Position numbers and translations under genes: made by a program. Positions 31,434 through 43,761 of a stretch of DNA of 64,000 nucleotides are shown here, piece after piece (position 1 is the stretch's first letter; each line of letters opens with the position of its first letter). Location: positions 124,001 to 188,000 of the forward strand of contig JASANH010000882.1 of assembly GCA_030248295.1 (NCBI GenBank), written 5' to 3'. The DNA is from Mesodorylaimus sp. YZB2_4. Taxonomy: Eukaryota; Nematoda; Enoplea; Dorylaimida; Dorylaimidae. Under the pieces are notes generated by a model, which saw nothing but the letters and a program-made list of their open reading frames with translations, had not been told where the DNA came from and ran no database searches.

Positions 31434-33888
31434 AGAACCGTTTTTCGTTTTTTGCTAGAAACTAGTTTGGCCCAAAACACTCGTTGGAACAACTGATAGA
31501 ATTGAGTGGCCACCAAACACCTTCTTCCAAACCTCTTTAAGAGAGAAACATAAAACGGAAGTAATAAAACGGACTCGAGTGGTCTTAACTTCTTTATCCT
31601 CAGAGCATTCCATCAGAAGCTAACAGAACGCTCAGGATCCCCAAGTTTTATCAAGTTATTATTAGCTTTAATTTTTCTCAACAATATTACCTCCACATCT
31701 AATAGAACATGTCCTGACAATGGAAATTCTTTCCACATCATTTATTTCCGTTCACACACTCTCAATTTATTATCGGCAAATTTATTGGTGTCCACCAAAC
31801 CCATCTTCGTGAGAGCGCGCTAAGCCTAGCCACTCAATGGCGCTGCGCATCAACCCGTTCAGTTGATGTTTCTAAACACGGCGCCGAAAAGTAAACCACG
31901 AATACCAGCGCCAGCAACTTTCGATAGTCGATAACTCAAGAATGATTGAACCGAAAAAGTTGATTTCTCGCAAGCTTTGCAAGATAAGTCAGATCTGCAA
32001 CCATGTCAATTTTTATCGAAATCCGTCCACTACCTGACGAGCGACGGATAAAAAAAGCTGAAACAGTGACTATTTTCAGAATTAACTTTTCGGAAATTGA
32101 AGCTTCAAAAAAATGACCGTCAAAAGGCAGAATCGGAAAGTTTCAGCTTCCAGAAAAACTAACATTCACAACTGTGCGACCTCTGGTTGTTGATCTAGGC
32201 ACATGTTGTTCCTCCTCCTCCTCGTCTTCTCCCCCCCTGAACAAGAAATCGCGTATTCTGGAACTCGACAATGGCCGGATGGATTTTGATAAAAATTGGC
32301 ACGATTCTAGACTCGGCCGTTTCTGCTACGTGTGCAAAAAATCAAAAATTTTCGTCGCCCCGTTCTCGAGTTATTAGCCGGCGAAAATCGTCCTTTAGCA
32401 TTGGGCGTCTGGTTGGCTGCTCTAAGTACCGTGCCTGCTGATATGTTCTTGATGCTGTGCGCGCGTTTCGGGGCGACCTTGGAAATTTCAAAAGGTCAAA
32501 ATAAGAGAACTCTGAATTGTACTGTTTCTATGAGAGGGTTTCTGTGAGACTCGACCCATATGGTATATGCTTGGCCAGTGGAATTTTTTGACCCCCTTTT
32601 TATGTGCTCTATCGAAGGTACTCACAAAACTCTTAGAAGTGAAATTTAAAAAAAAATTTTATTATGGAAATGCAGCACGTTGAAGGTCAAAAAGGGTCAT
32701 TTTTATTCAAAAGTCGTAACTTCCTTTGTTTTAACTAGGTCTAGAACAATTCTAAAAATATGGAAATGGCCGCTACATTCCATGAAATCTATAACTTTTT
32801 TAAAATTAGCCTAGCTGTAACTATTCATGAAATATTCGAAAAAGCCGCCTGTGATCAGGCACATAATCGATAATGGGCAAATAATAAAAGCCGGATCTCC
32901 CTGTTTTTTTTTCACTGAAGTAGTAGCCTATGATCAATAGGTACATCGTAAGACAACCCTAATTCTCGCACTAGCGGACCGCAGTTATTGTGTACGTGGC
33001 CAATAAGCGCGCCTGATGTAGGCAATTTTGCCTTATCACGATCAGTTTTAGCCTATGTTGATTATTTGCTCTGATCAGTAACGGTATACCACTAATTATA
33101 TACTGACCATGATTGATTTAAATTTCAAACTTGTCAGAAATGTAGGTCACAATTGTTACAACCTGCAGTATCGTAAAGCACATGACCCTAAATGAAATTG
33201 TTCTAGCACGCTTTTTTATACATGGAAAGTGGCTCGTCAGTCCCGTCAGTATAGATTTTGGTTGATCTTTTATCACCGTCATTTTTTGTAGCAGTGATGA
33301 TAATACTCGCTGTTCTATCCACCTGACAGGCTATGCGTGATATGCTGTAGGTATCGGTTAGATACAATTTTTATCAAAGGACCTCAGAAGTCAAAAATTT
33401 ATATTACCCACATACAGTACCCTGTTTTATTCTTTGCTGAAAATTTGATTATTGAAGGAATTGTCTTCAAAATTTTTTGTCAAGTCAAGCACTTTGATCA
33501 AAGGCTACATGCTCGGTTTCTACAGTTGAATCGCAAGTTTGCATCCGCATCTGTCTGTTTGAATTGCCGCCTAGTGCAGCACGTTTAAATATGATCTGCG
33601 GATCAGCGTTCTGTAGCAAATGTGTGCGCAATGCTATGTCACGTGACCCTAGGTGTACTCGTCCGATTGGTTCGGCGGGTCGTTTATCACCGATTTCCTT
33701 TTGGGCCACGTTTCTCAAAAATGCACCTAGCGAAAAAAATTTTACTTTTCTTTTGTTAGTGTGTGTCGTAGTTTCATTTGAGACTAACACCCATCGCTTG
33801 CCAAATAAAGAAAATTGTCAATTTTCCGTCCGTTACAGCAGTGTGAAATTTCATTCTCAGTTTTCTACGGAATTTTTCTTCGCCGAAA
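31434..33888. other. Intergenic and HRD1 5' region
   Basis: No gene recognised. It includes a repeat fragment at 32794-32934 shared with 29507-29642. A pyrimidine-rich stretch at 32211-32236 is low complexity. The HRD1 promoter and 5' UTR should be near the right end. Confidence 0.45.
32794..32934 (+). repeat. Dispersed repeat, second copy
   Basis: Matches 29507-29642 in the same orientation, with a few substitutions and a longer T run. Confidence 0.75.
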
Positions 33889-36800
33889 ATGGCAATACGT
33901 TATTCGATATTGACATTGGGGAGTTTTGTATTGACTGGTCTCGTTATCAGTAATGCGTTTTACCAGAAAGAACAATTCTATCCGTCGGTAGTTTATTTGA
34001 CCAAGTCCAATCCCAGCATGGCGGTAAGTTTGTGGGTTTTTTCTGTTGATGTAGGATTTATGACGTGTTTCTTTAGGTTTTGTACGTACAAGCCTTCGTA
34101 TTCGTTGTCTTGTTGGGAAAAGTTGTGCAAAAATTATTCTTCGGTCCATTACGTGCAGCAGAAAGTGAAGTAAGGCTACTTCTCGTGTTTTACTTTGCAT
34201 TTTCCGCTTTATTCACGTTGCCTCACTTTGCTCTGTTTTTAATTGCAATTATCATTTCTTATCTGTCTCACTTCCTTTCTTTAACTTTAAATTCTTTCTT
34301 TTCAGCATTTGATGGAGAAGGCATGGTATGCCATAACAGAAACGTGTCTGGCATTTACGGTTTTTCGAGATGACTTCAGTCCGAAATTCGTTGCGCAGTT
34401 TACGTTTTTGTTGTTTTTAAAATGCTTTCATTGGTTGGCCGAGGATAGAGTCGATTACGTATGTTTTCTAGGAGGCTATTCAGTTTGAAATCATGCAGAA
34501 AACAGGTCCTTTTCAGATGGAAAGAAGCCCGATCATAACGCTAATATTTCACGTACGAATGATGGGTAAGATTTAAAATGCTTTTTACGCTTTAAATTTG
34601 TGGCTCCCTCGCCGTCGATGCTTATTTTCGTTAAGCCACCCTGACTCAAGGGTCTAAATGAGCTTGTGCCTGTGCGCCTTGCCATAAGATCTTGGCCCCA
34701 TTGATGCCATCTCGCCTTTTGACTATCCGTATGATTCTGATAATGTCTTGAGGAAAAATAAAACGTTGAAAAGAAAAGATAAGGTCAACTATGACTAATT
34801 ATAGTAATATATTGGTTTTCGTATTCTTGGAAAAATCTGTATAAAAATAAGGGTGACTTTTGGACAGAGGTGTGGTTGGTCCCAGGATCCTAATTGCAGA
34901 CAAAGTATACTTTCTTTTTCAGCCGTAGTCGCAATATTGAGCGCCCTGGATTCATATTACGTCTCGCACGCCTATTTCACAACGTTGCTAAAAGGAGCCT
35001 CGGCACAGATCGTTTTTGGTTTTGAAGTAAGCAAGACTGTCGTCAGTAGTTTGCTTTCAAAAGCACGACAGAAGCTGTGACAAATGAATTTTGTTTTCAA
35101 GATGCAAAAACATAATTAAAAAATCTTTGAGCGAGACTCGAACCTGGACTCCCGAGATTGCTGGTTAATTTACTTTCTTTTTAGTACGCCATCTTGCTAA
35201 CTATCGTTTTCCATATCGCTATCAAGTACATCTTACACTCGATCGATTTACGAAATGCGCATCCTTGGGACAACAAAGCGGTTTATTTATTGTACACTGA
35301 ATTGGTCATAGGTGAGTGCTGTAGCATAGGTTTGGGGACGTCGGGGTCCTTGTATTGCTAGGACCATGGCATCTCGAAGTAGGGCTCTCCTTGGCGTTTG
35401 GTAATGCTACGGGCCATCGATTTATCTTAAACGAACAGCGGTTATGAAACGCATGCCTTTGTGCTGGCCTGCTTTGTTGCACCCTTGTATGGAGGCCTAA
35501 TTTGGCGGCATAAATACAGGCGCAGACAGATGGCTAGCTCTATCCCACTACTACACTACTGTCCACGAGAGGCGGAGTTGCTCTGCAGGATTGGGTACGT
35601 TCATGTTTTTGGGTCGCCAGGTGACATTGTTGTGGCCTTTGGCAATGTCGCTATAATCCGAGTTATAATCACTCATTCTCTCTCCTCTGCATCCGTCGTG
35701 TCTGGAGTAGGTAAAGCACTCACAGAGGATCCCTTTACAACTGTTTAATGAGATCCTTTGTTGCATGTACAGAGATTTTCCGCAGCTGACCAACCATGTG
35801 TGCTGTCTGCACTCAGCACGGCTCATACACGGCAATGAATCCCTAGAATTTAGTCATCATTAATATGTGCACACACTCATACATTTTAGACTTTATCCGA
35901 GTTCTACTCTATACGATATTTATGGTTGTTATGATGCGCCTGCACACTTTCCCATTGTTCTCTATTCGACCGATGTATTTGACGTTGAGGTGAGGAGTCG
36001 GTATTCCCTGTTTTACATAATGCTGATCGAAGTGGCCTTTGTTTCCAAGGGCGTTCAAAAAAGCTCTCAATGACGCATTACTCTCGCGACGGGCTATTAA
36101 TTATATGAATACAGTGTACCCTGATGCGACAGCCGAAGAATTACGCCAAGGTGATAATGTTTGTATTATTTGTCGAGAAGAAATGCACGGCGGTGGTGCG
36201 AAGAAATTGCCGTGTAATCACATATTTCACGCTTCTTGTCTGCGGTCGTGGTTTCAAGTAAGTTGCGGTTTTGGCTTATGCAGGGGGACGGGACTGAGTC
36301 GATGGGATGCGGGAATTTTGAGGTTGTGTCTGACCGGGTGTGGAGCTGGAGGAAAAGAATAATTTGCGTTTTGCAGATCTTCCTGTAATTTTTTAATTCG
36401 AAACTTTCAGCGAAGAAACTATTTATATAACAAAGTTTTTTTGTTTATAAAATCGAATATAAGCTGTCGTTTTTTACAAGATATGATAAAACCGTTGCTT
36501 CCTGAATCCATCGTCGTGGGGAGGGGCAAACATGTTTCATGTATGAGACTAGGAAAAATGAAAATCGGGCCCCTTTGCAGCCTTTTAGCCGAGGAAGCTG
36601 GGAGTTGCCGCCTTGTCCTGATCCCAATGCCGATATTTGGAGCAGTTTCAGAACGCAGTGCCCAACATACCGTCTACACTTTTACAGAGGCAACAAACAT
36701 GTCCAACTTGTCGTATGGATATTTTGCGAATGACTCACCCGTCGACAGCGAATTTGCAACAGCGTCAGCAAGGTCAGGGTCCGCAACAACAGCCGGTCGT

Positions 36801-39030
36801 CGGACCCCAGCAACCGATGCAACCGCAGGCTGGTGGTGCACACCAAGCACCACCAAATCAGATGCCGCCTGGTGGAGGTGGACCTAATCAAAGAGGTGAG
36901 TGATTTCGGTTTAATATGTTCGTGGCGGTGGGATTTGAGGATCGATGTTTAGGTATGCCCCAATTGCCGCAGCTGTTACCGATGATTCCGTCTGGATTCT
37001 TCGTGCCGCCGAATGCGCAACAGCAGCAAGCTAATGTCAATACTAGTGCACCTGGGACGGGTGAACAAAGTCAACCTTCGAGTATGCTGTACTATGCGTA
37101 GAAGTGAATATCAGACTTATGGTTCTGTTTAGCTTCTAGCGCTGGTGAAATGCCTGGCCCTCCACCTTTCGGATTTCTGCCGCCGCCATTTATGTCGCCG
37201 ACACCGCCTTTTAGTAAGTGCACGTGGTTTTTGTGATGTGGTGGTGCTGTTATATTTGGACGCTTGAAGTCTGACCGCTAGGCGTTAGGACGGGTGGGTA
37301 GGCCTTTAAACGAAAGAATTTTTGACAAAATGTTGAAATGGTCATGTGCTTTGGGGCCTGCAGCTGGCGACGGCTGCTTATCTAAAGTTCTGAATTGCTA
37401 TTCTCGAGCGCAAAGAAGCGCAAGGCTTGCTGTCTGGTTGTGTCCAGTGGCCGACCATTAAGTGAAGCTTGACTCGGAGCGCCTCGATGGTATCGGCGAT
37501 CCACGAAATGGTTTGTGGTTTACAAATGGACCTCCGTCGTAGGGGACTGACTCGTGAGTCTGGAACGAGCCCTGAGGCTCGCTACCAAGCAATACGGGTT
37601 GATAAATGCCGAACCACTGCGGCCTCTTCATCCTTGTTTTTACTATGCTAAAGAATCTGACGCCTTCGAGAAAAAGCTCGCCGTGTGGCTCAAGCAGGAT
37701 TTTATAGAGCAATAAAGACGCAAGAAGCTTATTTCTACCACGCAATAAAGACACGAACTGAAAGAAATTATAGATATTTGGTCATACTTGGTGTTTGTCC
37801 ATAGGTAGAGTTCTAATGTCTGGCGTCCAAAAGTCGGGTCGTTGTAAAGGTATGCATGCTGCTGCTCGACCGTGGTGACTTATACTGTAGCTGAAACCAT
37901 TCTTAATTTCATGGAAATGTAAGACTTTTCAAATTTCTGATTTCTATTTAGTGTTGCCATTTCCACCAGCACCAAACTTCAATGGACTTAACGATGAAGA
38001 AGTTCGCCGTATGGAAGGCAATGAGCGGCGGGCAGTCGAGGCACGAATTCAGGGTTTGCGTAATATTCAAACTCTGTTGGACGCGGCCGTCGTGCAGCTT
38101 CAACAGTATACGAGTATTTTGACCGCGTTGAGGTACAGATTAGATGGTAATGTAACCATTGCCTGGACAGCGGAGAGAATTACTGATCTTTCGTGGTTGG
38201 GACTTGTCAACTGCTCGGGTTGATGTTTCAGCCGCAGGTAGAGTCACAAGACTTGCCTTTATTTACTCGGAGGTATTTTCCCGCCGACCGACTTCGGTCA
38301 GTTAAATTCTCTCCTATCTGCCAGGCGTGGTCACATTGATGTTGTTTGCACAGGTCTGCTACACACGTGGAGCTGCAGGAACTGGTAGTGTCCGCAGAGC
38401 TGGGATACATCTGTTCCTAAAGGTCCAGTAATATGCTGTACAGTAGGTCAATTGTAATCAGCATCAGACTTGAAATAATTCTCGGAATTGTACTCTGCTT
38501 GAGATTTATCACGCAATGAAATTTGTTTCCTGAAATATCCGTTTTGAAAATTCTGACAGCTTTCGAAAGAAAAGCTTCAATTTTGCGCAAAGTTAAAGCG
38601 AAGACAGGATCATTGGTCAAAACCGAGCTTCGACTGTCGATTTTACAGTGAGGTTGTAAAAATCTTGTTTTTAATCGAATAATTTTTTGTCTTTTAAATT
38701 TTCACAATGATCAGGGAACTGATTTGTAAAGCGAGCAATGATATATTTTTGTTTAGCTCGTCTCCACAATTCCGAGAAGCCTTTATACCGCCGTCATCGG
38801 TTCCGCCTCGATCGTCGTCGCCGACGGATATTCAGTTTAATCTTGGTGCCAGTGCTGATATTGTTGATGATGGACCGAGTGTGAGCACCAGCTCCAGCGC
38901 GACGAATGTCAGAGACGCTGCTGAGGCTGCATCGGACGTAAACGCAACTTCGAGGGACCCGCAGGACGAGGTGCGACTTCGACGTCTGCATCATTTTGAG
39001 AAGAAGCAAGAAGGAACCAGTGGAAATTGA
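33889..39030 (+). CDS. SYVN1: ERAD E3 ubiquitin ligase HRD1/synoviolin
   Basis: Thirteen exons: 33889-34023, 34077-34169, 34306-34458, 34517-34565, 34923-35026, 35185-35311, 35890-35989, 36050-36257, 36688-36895, 36953-37081, 37133-37213, 37952-38132 and 38757-39030. All phases agree, giving 613 residues, close to the usual animal length. The N-terminal half is a multi-pass ER membrane domain with QFYPSVVYLTKS, FGPLRAAE, LAFTVFRDDFSP and YLLYTELV segments. The RING-H2 finger has C292, C295, C309, H311, H314, C317, C328 and C331, all zinc ligands present. A Gln/Pro-rich linker and a conserved coiled region (RNIQTLLDAA) follow. HRD1 builds the retrotranslocation channel and ubiquitinates misfolded ER proteins with SEL1L. 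The exon 10 donor (GTATGC) and the exon 12 to 13 join are the least certain. Exon boundaries were inferred from splice motifs and family conservation. Confidence 0.95.
35121..35150 (-). other. tRNA-like B-box remnant in HRD1 intron 5
   Basis: On the minus strand the sequence contains GGTTCGAGTCTC, a good B-box match, but no cloverleaf can be drawn. It is probably a SINE or tRNA remnant. Confidence 0.25.
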
Positions 39031-39810
39031 ACGAGAAAGCGTTTGTGATGGTGTCAGACAAGTATTGCGTTTTCGGGGGAGGAAGATGGGTTTTGCCACC
39101 GATTTTGCGGTGTATGAATGCTGGGGTATGGTTTCTTGTGGATGGAGATGGGTGGTGTTGGTGATGTGTAAAGTTTCAGTATATATTTCCTGAGTTCGTA
39201 AAGGGAGCGGCAGGAAAAGTTTAACGCACAGTTACAGGAAATGGCTACAATGTACTCGTATCTTTCCTTTGTTGGTGGGCGCTGGAGTTGACGTCGATTA
39301 ACTGCGTCTTTTCCTACGAGTTCAGAACCCTATTATAAGGTGCCTACCTAACCTCGCAAGTCGGTGTTTCGGCGCAGTTCACTCAGACCACACTGTACAC
39401 TACTTGTAGCGAAGGTAGGAGTGACTAAGAAACCAACAGGAGGTTATCAGTGCAACCAAGGCAAAACAAGGAAATCAATTCAGCATGACCTGTCCCTGAT
39501 GATCGACATGACTGGAGGAGCAAAGATAAAAAAATCACACAACATGATAAGCATGGCGCATAAACTAGAAACTTATATTCCCTTACAATACTCTCGAAAC
39601 AAGCTCCCCAGGCTCAGCTATTGTGCATAGCTTGACAACACGAGGTAGGTGCGTTTTAGTTTTGGCTCTGCCCACTTGAGTGGAGCCTGTTTTGCCTCAG
39701 CGAGCCAGCCGGCAGTCATCTGAATGAAGTGGGGATACGGAAACAGTAGCGTCAGAGCTCCTCGGCATGAGGGCATTGCGGAAAGGACACCAGTACCAGG
39801 CCGGTGTTGC
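39031..39810. other. HRD1 3' flank, no gene seen
   Basis: Should contain the HRD1 3' UTR. No canonical AATAAA was identified with confidence, and no other feature is supported. Confidence 0.4.
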
Positions 39811-39811
39811 A

Positions 39812-39985
39812 AGGCTCGTGGCAAAGCGTGTTAGGCGACTACCTCTCACGCCAGGTGCGCAGTTACGAGCGAGTGTTCGACTCGTGATGCGGCATATCAT
39901 TTCGTGTATAATGCGTCCCTTCACCCTCGATAAGCGCAAGAGCATTTAGTGATGTGGTAGAACATGAACATGAACATGAACATGA
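39812..39985 (+). mobile_element. tRNA-derived SINE, copy 1 (degenerate)
   Basis: Shares with 54677-54846 and 58517-58684 the segment CTCACGCCAGGTGCGCAGTTACG, the B-box-like GAGTGTTCGACTCG and a 3' tail of repeated GAACAT. The A-box region is more diverged here than in the other copies. Confidence 0.65.
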
Positions 39986-40361
39986 GTATGGCGGCTGGTG
40001 GCCTGTGAACGGCACTCGCTGACAGCAGAGACCTTTGTTCTTTGAGCTTCTGTCTCTCGTCTGCCAGATGAGCCACTACGGCACGTGTGCTTGGGTAGCG
40101 TGGGTTTATGGTTCGAACCATGCTCCGTCACAGGGGATTGAATTTAGGGATTACTGGCGGCGTTACATGCTACTCACGGCTCTAGGCGGAGGAGGTCCTT
40201 GTGAATGGAAGAATGGAGGGAGGCGCGTGTCACCTACTGACTGACTGACACCAGGGTGCCGAAAACTCATGGGTCATCGGCTACTCGAAGGCTGGATGAG
40301 CTACGCACCATCAATAAGCAGCGCATTGTAGAGGCTCGACTGGCAATCGATACTCTGCACG

Positions 40362-40510
40362 GAGCCGGCAGCTGGGAGCGTCACCCGTCAGGGTGACGTT
40401 TCAGCCATGTACTAGGTCGGAAGACTTGGTAAGCTGCCCTGGGTTTTTGGCGTGGTGCAAAAGCTCCACCGGTCACTCCCTCCAGTAATACGGACCCAGT
40501 CGTATTACAG
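40362..40510 (+). repeat. Dispersed repeat with CCCGTCAGG core
   Basis: Contains CCCGTCAGGGTGACGTTTCAGCC followed by AGGTCGGAAGACTTGG. A related copy lies at 49862-49995 in the DEG/ENaC intron, and shorter matches at 41615-41720 and, inverted, 3690-3760. It is absent from the corresponding place in the left duplication arm. Confidence 0.6.
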
Positions 40511-43323
40511 CATGATCACCAAGCTCGTACTGCAACACAGATGTTTAAGAGAAAATCCTTCAGTCCAAAAAATGGCTCACTAATCACAAGTAGAAAATTA
40601 TCTTCTCTTACTCTAAAATGAGAACAACCCTGAAGGCGGGGCCAACGCTTGTTTGACGCCCAGACCAAATCGCTTAGATTGTGAGCCAATTACCATAATG
40701 AGAGTCAAAGATTCTAGTCAAAATGGCCCGCCCCAATTACGCCGTTTCTCGCAGCAACGTGAATGCGCATAATTTAGCCGTAGTTTCTCGAAGATTTAGA
40801 ACCTTTGACGTGTTCGACGATGTTTGCCTGAAATTCCAGCTGCGATAATGAACCATACAAGGCAGGAGAATATTATGTGCTAATTGCACACGGCGAAGGT
40901 CGAACGTACGAGCAGACAGCCGTAGAATCTGTGCACACGCATCTCGTTATCGTGCCTGTAGTTTCATCCGAGAAGCATACCTTGCCTAGGTCTCGGAGGG
41001 AGGACATGAACGGCCTGAATTTCCTCGAGCCATCTCTGCGCCCTTTTGAATGTTGCCGATCATATGCTCGAATCGATGTAAAAACAGAAGCTGCATACGC
41101 CGTCGTTGAAGCGAAGCTCTAACCCAACCCCAGTGTCAGGACACGGACACAGGCAAGCCCCGCCGCCGGGTACTATCTCTCCATTACTTAGCGAGATGCC
41201 AAGACAAGTGAATGGCTAAAGCGAAACAAAAACTTGCAGTATGAGACCCAAAGTAGGTTGCTGCTGACTGACTGGCATGCCTACGTTCTGATGGTGAGAT
41301 CGCGCCACGGCCATGAAGTGTGAAACTTCAAAGACAACTCTTTCGAGGTTTTTAAGGGAATCCACCCGTGCGTGATGGCAGTTACAGAGTTCTCGACTCA
41401 CTGGCCACACTGATAGTGCGACGAGATTGGCAATAGTGGAGGCCGGATTATTGATCAGTGGCTACAAGTAGATTGCGAGCCCCGCTTTAGTTGACGTTGC
41501 TCGTACGCAGGCTGTTACCTAAAATACTGTTGAGAAAAACTGACCATGCCAGCTGGTGACAGTATCAGCAATGAGGCTCGTATACTCGTACAGTACATAA
41601 CAAATGCGCTTCAGGAGCTGTGGGCGATACCCGTCAGGATGATGTTTCAGTTATGGACTGCTGTAGCTCGGACAACTTGGTTGGCTGCATTGGGGTTAGG
41701 GCTTAGCGCCTCGCTGGATCCTCAAGTAAAACGGACCCAAAGGTCATGAGTAAGCGTTGATACTGCTGCCAGCCTTTGTGCGAAAGCTATCTCGCACCGA
41801 GGGAGGAAAGACGTTAACTGCAAGGACGAATAAATGCATATGGGAGGGTCGTGAAAAATACTTTTTCCATCTAAAAGCTCCTCTTTTCCCATCAAAATTT
41901 TGCGAGTGATATCTCCTTGAAAACGCAGAAACATTGTCGGAGATTACAGATGGGGTCATCGAATGATTCATGCTGCTCGGAACATCCTGCCTGCCATAAG
42001 TAACGTTACTCGCTCCATGCAGGCGGACAATAAAGATCCAGTTCAAGTGTCGGCATGAAATTAAGCGACCTTTTGAAAAACGAAAGGCTAGGATATTGTC
42101 AGTTGCAGGAAAGATATGCAAGTAGGTCAGCGGGAATAGAAGAGGTAGGTCGGGCGTCTGCAGTTTTTTGAAATGTCTGACTTAAATCACTGATTCCTCC
42201 TTTTTTTATTCACTTCCCCTGACTACTTTCTTCCTGCCAAACGAGTCCCCGAGATCGTGAGTCTTTGTACGAGTAGGATATAAAATGGTGAGTCCGAGAT
42301 GCCCCCGTGTTCATTCTTGGATCTGATGGGTGATAAGACGAATGCTAGGTTGTCGCTAATCTCTCCCAATTAGAGGGCATCATCCGTTAGGTGAGGCTCG
42401 TCGAGAACATCCAGCAATCATGCACTATCCATGTCTAGTGGCCACCATTCCAAGCGGCGCACGAGTTGTGGAATTCGACTAGAAACGGCGAAGGAAGCTC
42501 GTAGTGAGAGACAACAGCCTGCTGCCGAGAACATGATGGCAGGGAAACAGGGAATTCTAATTACTCGTGCTCCGATGCGTATGTGGGATCCACTCTCAGA
42601 GGAAGCATGATTATCGTCATACGGGGTACAAATTGATCGGCACACAACCTTTGATCACCGAACAAACATCGCTTATGATTTCGAGCAAATGGCCAGGCTG
42701 CTGCTTTTACTTCTTGAATATGAAGATGAGTTCTACCAGATGTCGATCAAAGGCTGGGTGGGTAAAATTCAAGATCGATTAGTCATTGTGAGCTGGGCAT
42801 TCTTCGTTGAGAGTGCCGCCTTTTCTGGCGAGCTTGATACTGTACCAGGCCATATCAGCAGGACGGACGAGTCACACTATTCAGTCGCACTTTCCCTTGG
42901 TGCAAAAGACTGGGACGAAAGTACAACGTCGATAAAACTGAGAGGACGGACACTTGGGGCTCTGCTTCTGGCAAGTAAACATTTCCAATTGCAGTATTCT
43001 TTACCTTTTGTTTCGTAGAGAAAAAGATGAAAGGCCGCGACAATCAGTCTCGTGTCTTCTTTTTGCACTGCGGCCAACGCCGTCATCCAGAATCCTGTCC
43101 CGTGAAATGCATGGACCAGAGTTGTGCAAAGACTGCTAGCTGGTGTTCCGACAAAAAAAAGATTCATAAAAGGAAAAGCCTGCATATGCGCCGAGGGAAT
43201 AAATGCAGGTAGTATGGTTTTACTTCAAAACTGCAGCATGGTGAGCAGAAATTCCATCAGGTAGAAAATCAGCAGGTGCCTCGCACCCCAAAAATCATCT
43301 GCAGTACCTCATATCACAATCTT

Positions 43324-43761
43324 TCACTGCGTACCTTCTGCCACACCGTTGGTGCACTGGGTGTTGAACACGTCGGTCATTTCGCCGTTGGGTGAAATGC
43401 AAGCTGGAACCCATCCGAAGCGCGAACACTGACCAGCCACTTCGCGAACCACTTTTTCGCGGATGATACATTTGGACCGCCCATGTTCCATGTCTTCCAC
43501 GCCGATGGAACGCGGGCATTGCGGGCTGAACGGATCCATCAGGGGTGGATGGCTCGAAACGCAAACGACTCGCCCGCCAAACACGGTTGTGCAGGAGCCT
43601 TTGACAATGCGCACCTGCGACACGATCATGGTGCAATTCTTTGGGGGCGTCGACTGGCTCCATCGACTAGCTATATGTTGCTCGCCTTGGATCGACTGGC
43701 CACCACTGTTGATAGTCATCGCGAAAAAATGGACTGCGAAGAAAGCAATAACCGAAGCCAT
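43324..43761 (-). CDS. Secreted two-module cysteine-rich protein, copy 6
   Basis: An inverted copy of copy 1, 145 residues, all eight cysteines kept. Two amino acid changes are visible: Leu to His at 11 in the signal peptide core, and Thr to Met at 91 in the linker. The core promoter is retained on the minus strand, with TATAT near 43814-43818 and the initiator-like sequence near 43785. The His in the hydrophobic core could weaken secretion. Function unknown. Confidence 0.8.
   Translation of the reverse strand: MASVIAFFAVHFFAMTINSGGQSIQGEQHIASRWSQSTPPKNCTMIVSQVRIVKGSCTTVFGGRVVCVSSHPPLMDPFSPQCPRSIGVEDMEHGRSKCIIREKVVREVAGQCSRFGWVPACISPNGEMTDVFNTQCTNGVAEGTQ

Noticed and set aside
35121..35150. 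Functional tRNA gene
   Set aside because: A B-box-like sequence is present, but acceptor, D and anticodon arms cannot be drawn.
36441..36887. Separate gene overlapping HRD1 exon 9
   Set aside because: It is a frame shadow of the Gln/Pro-rich HRD1 linker and the preceding intron.
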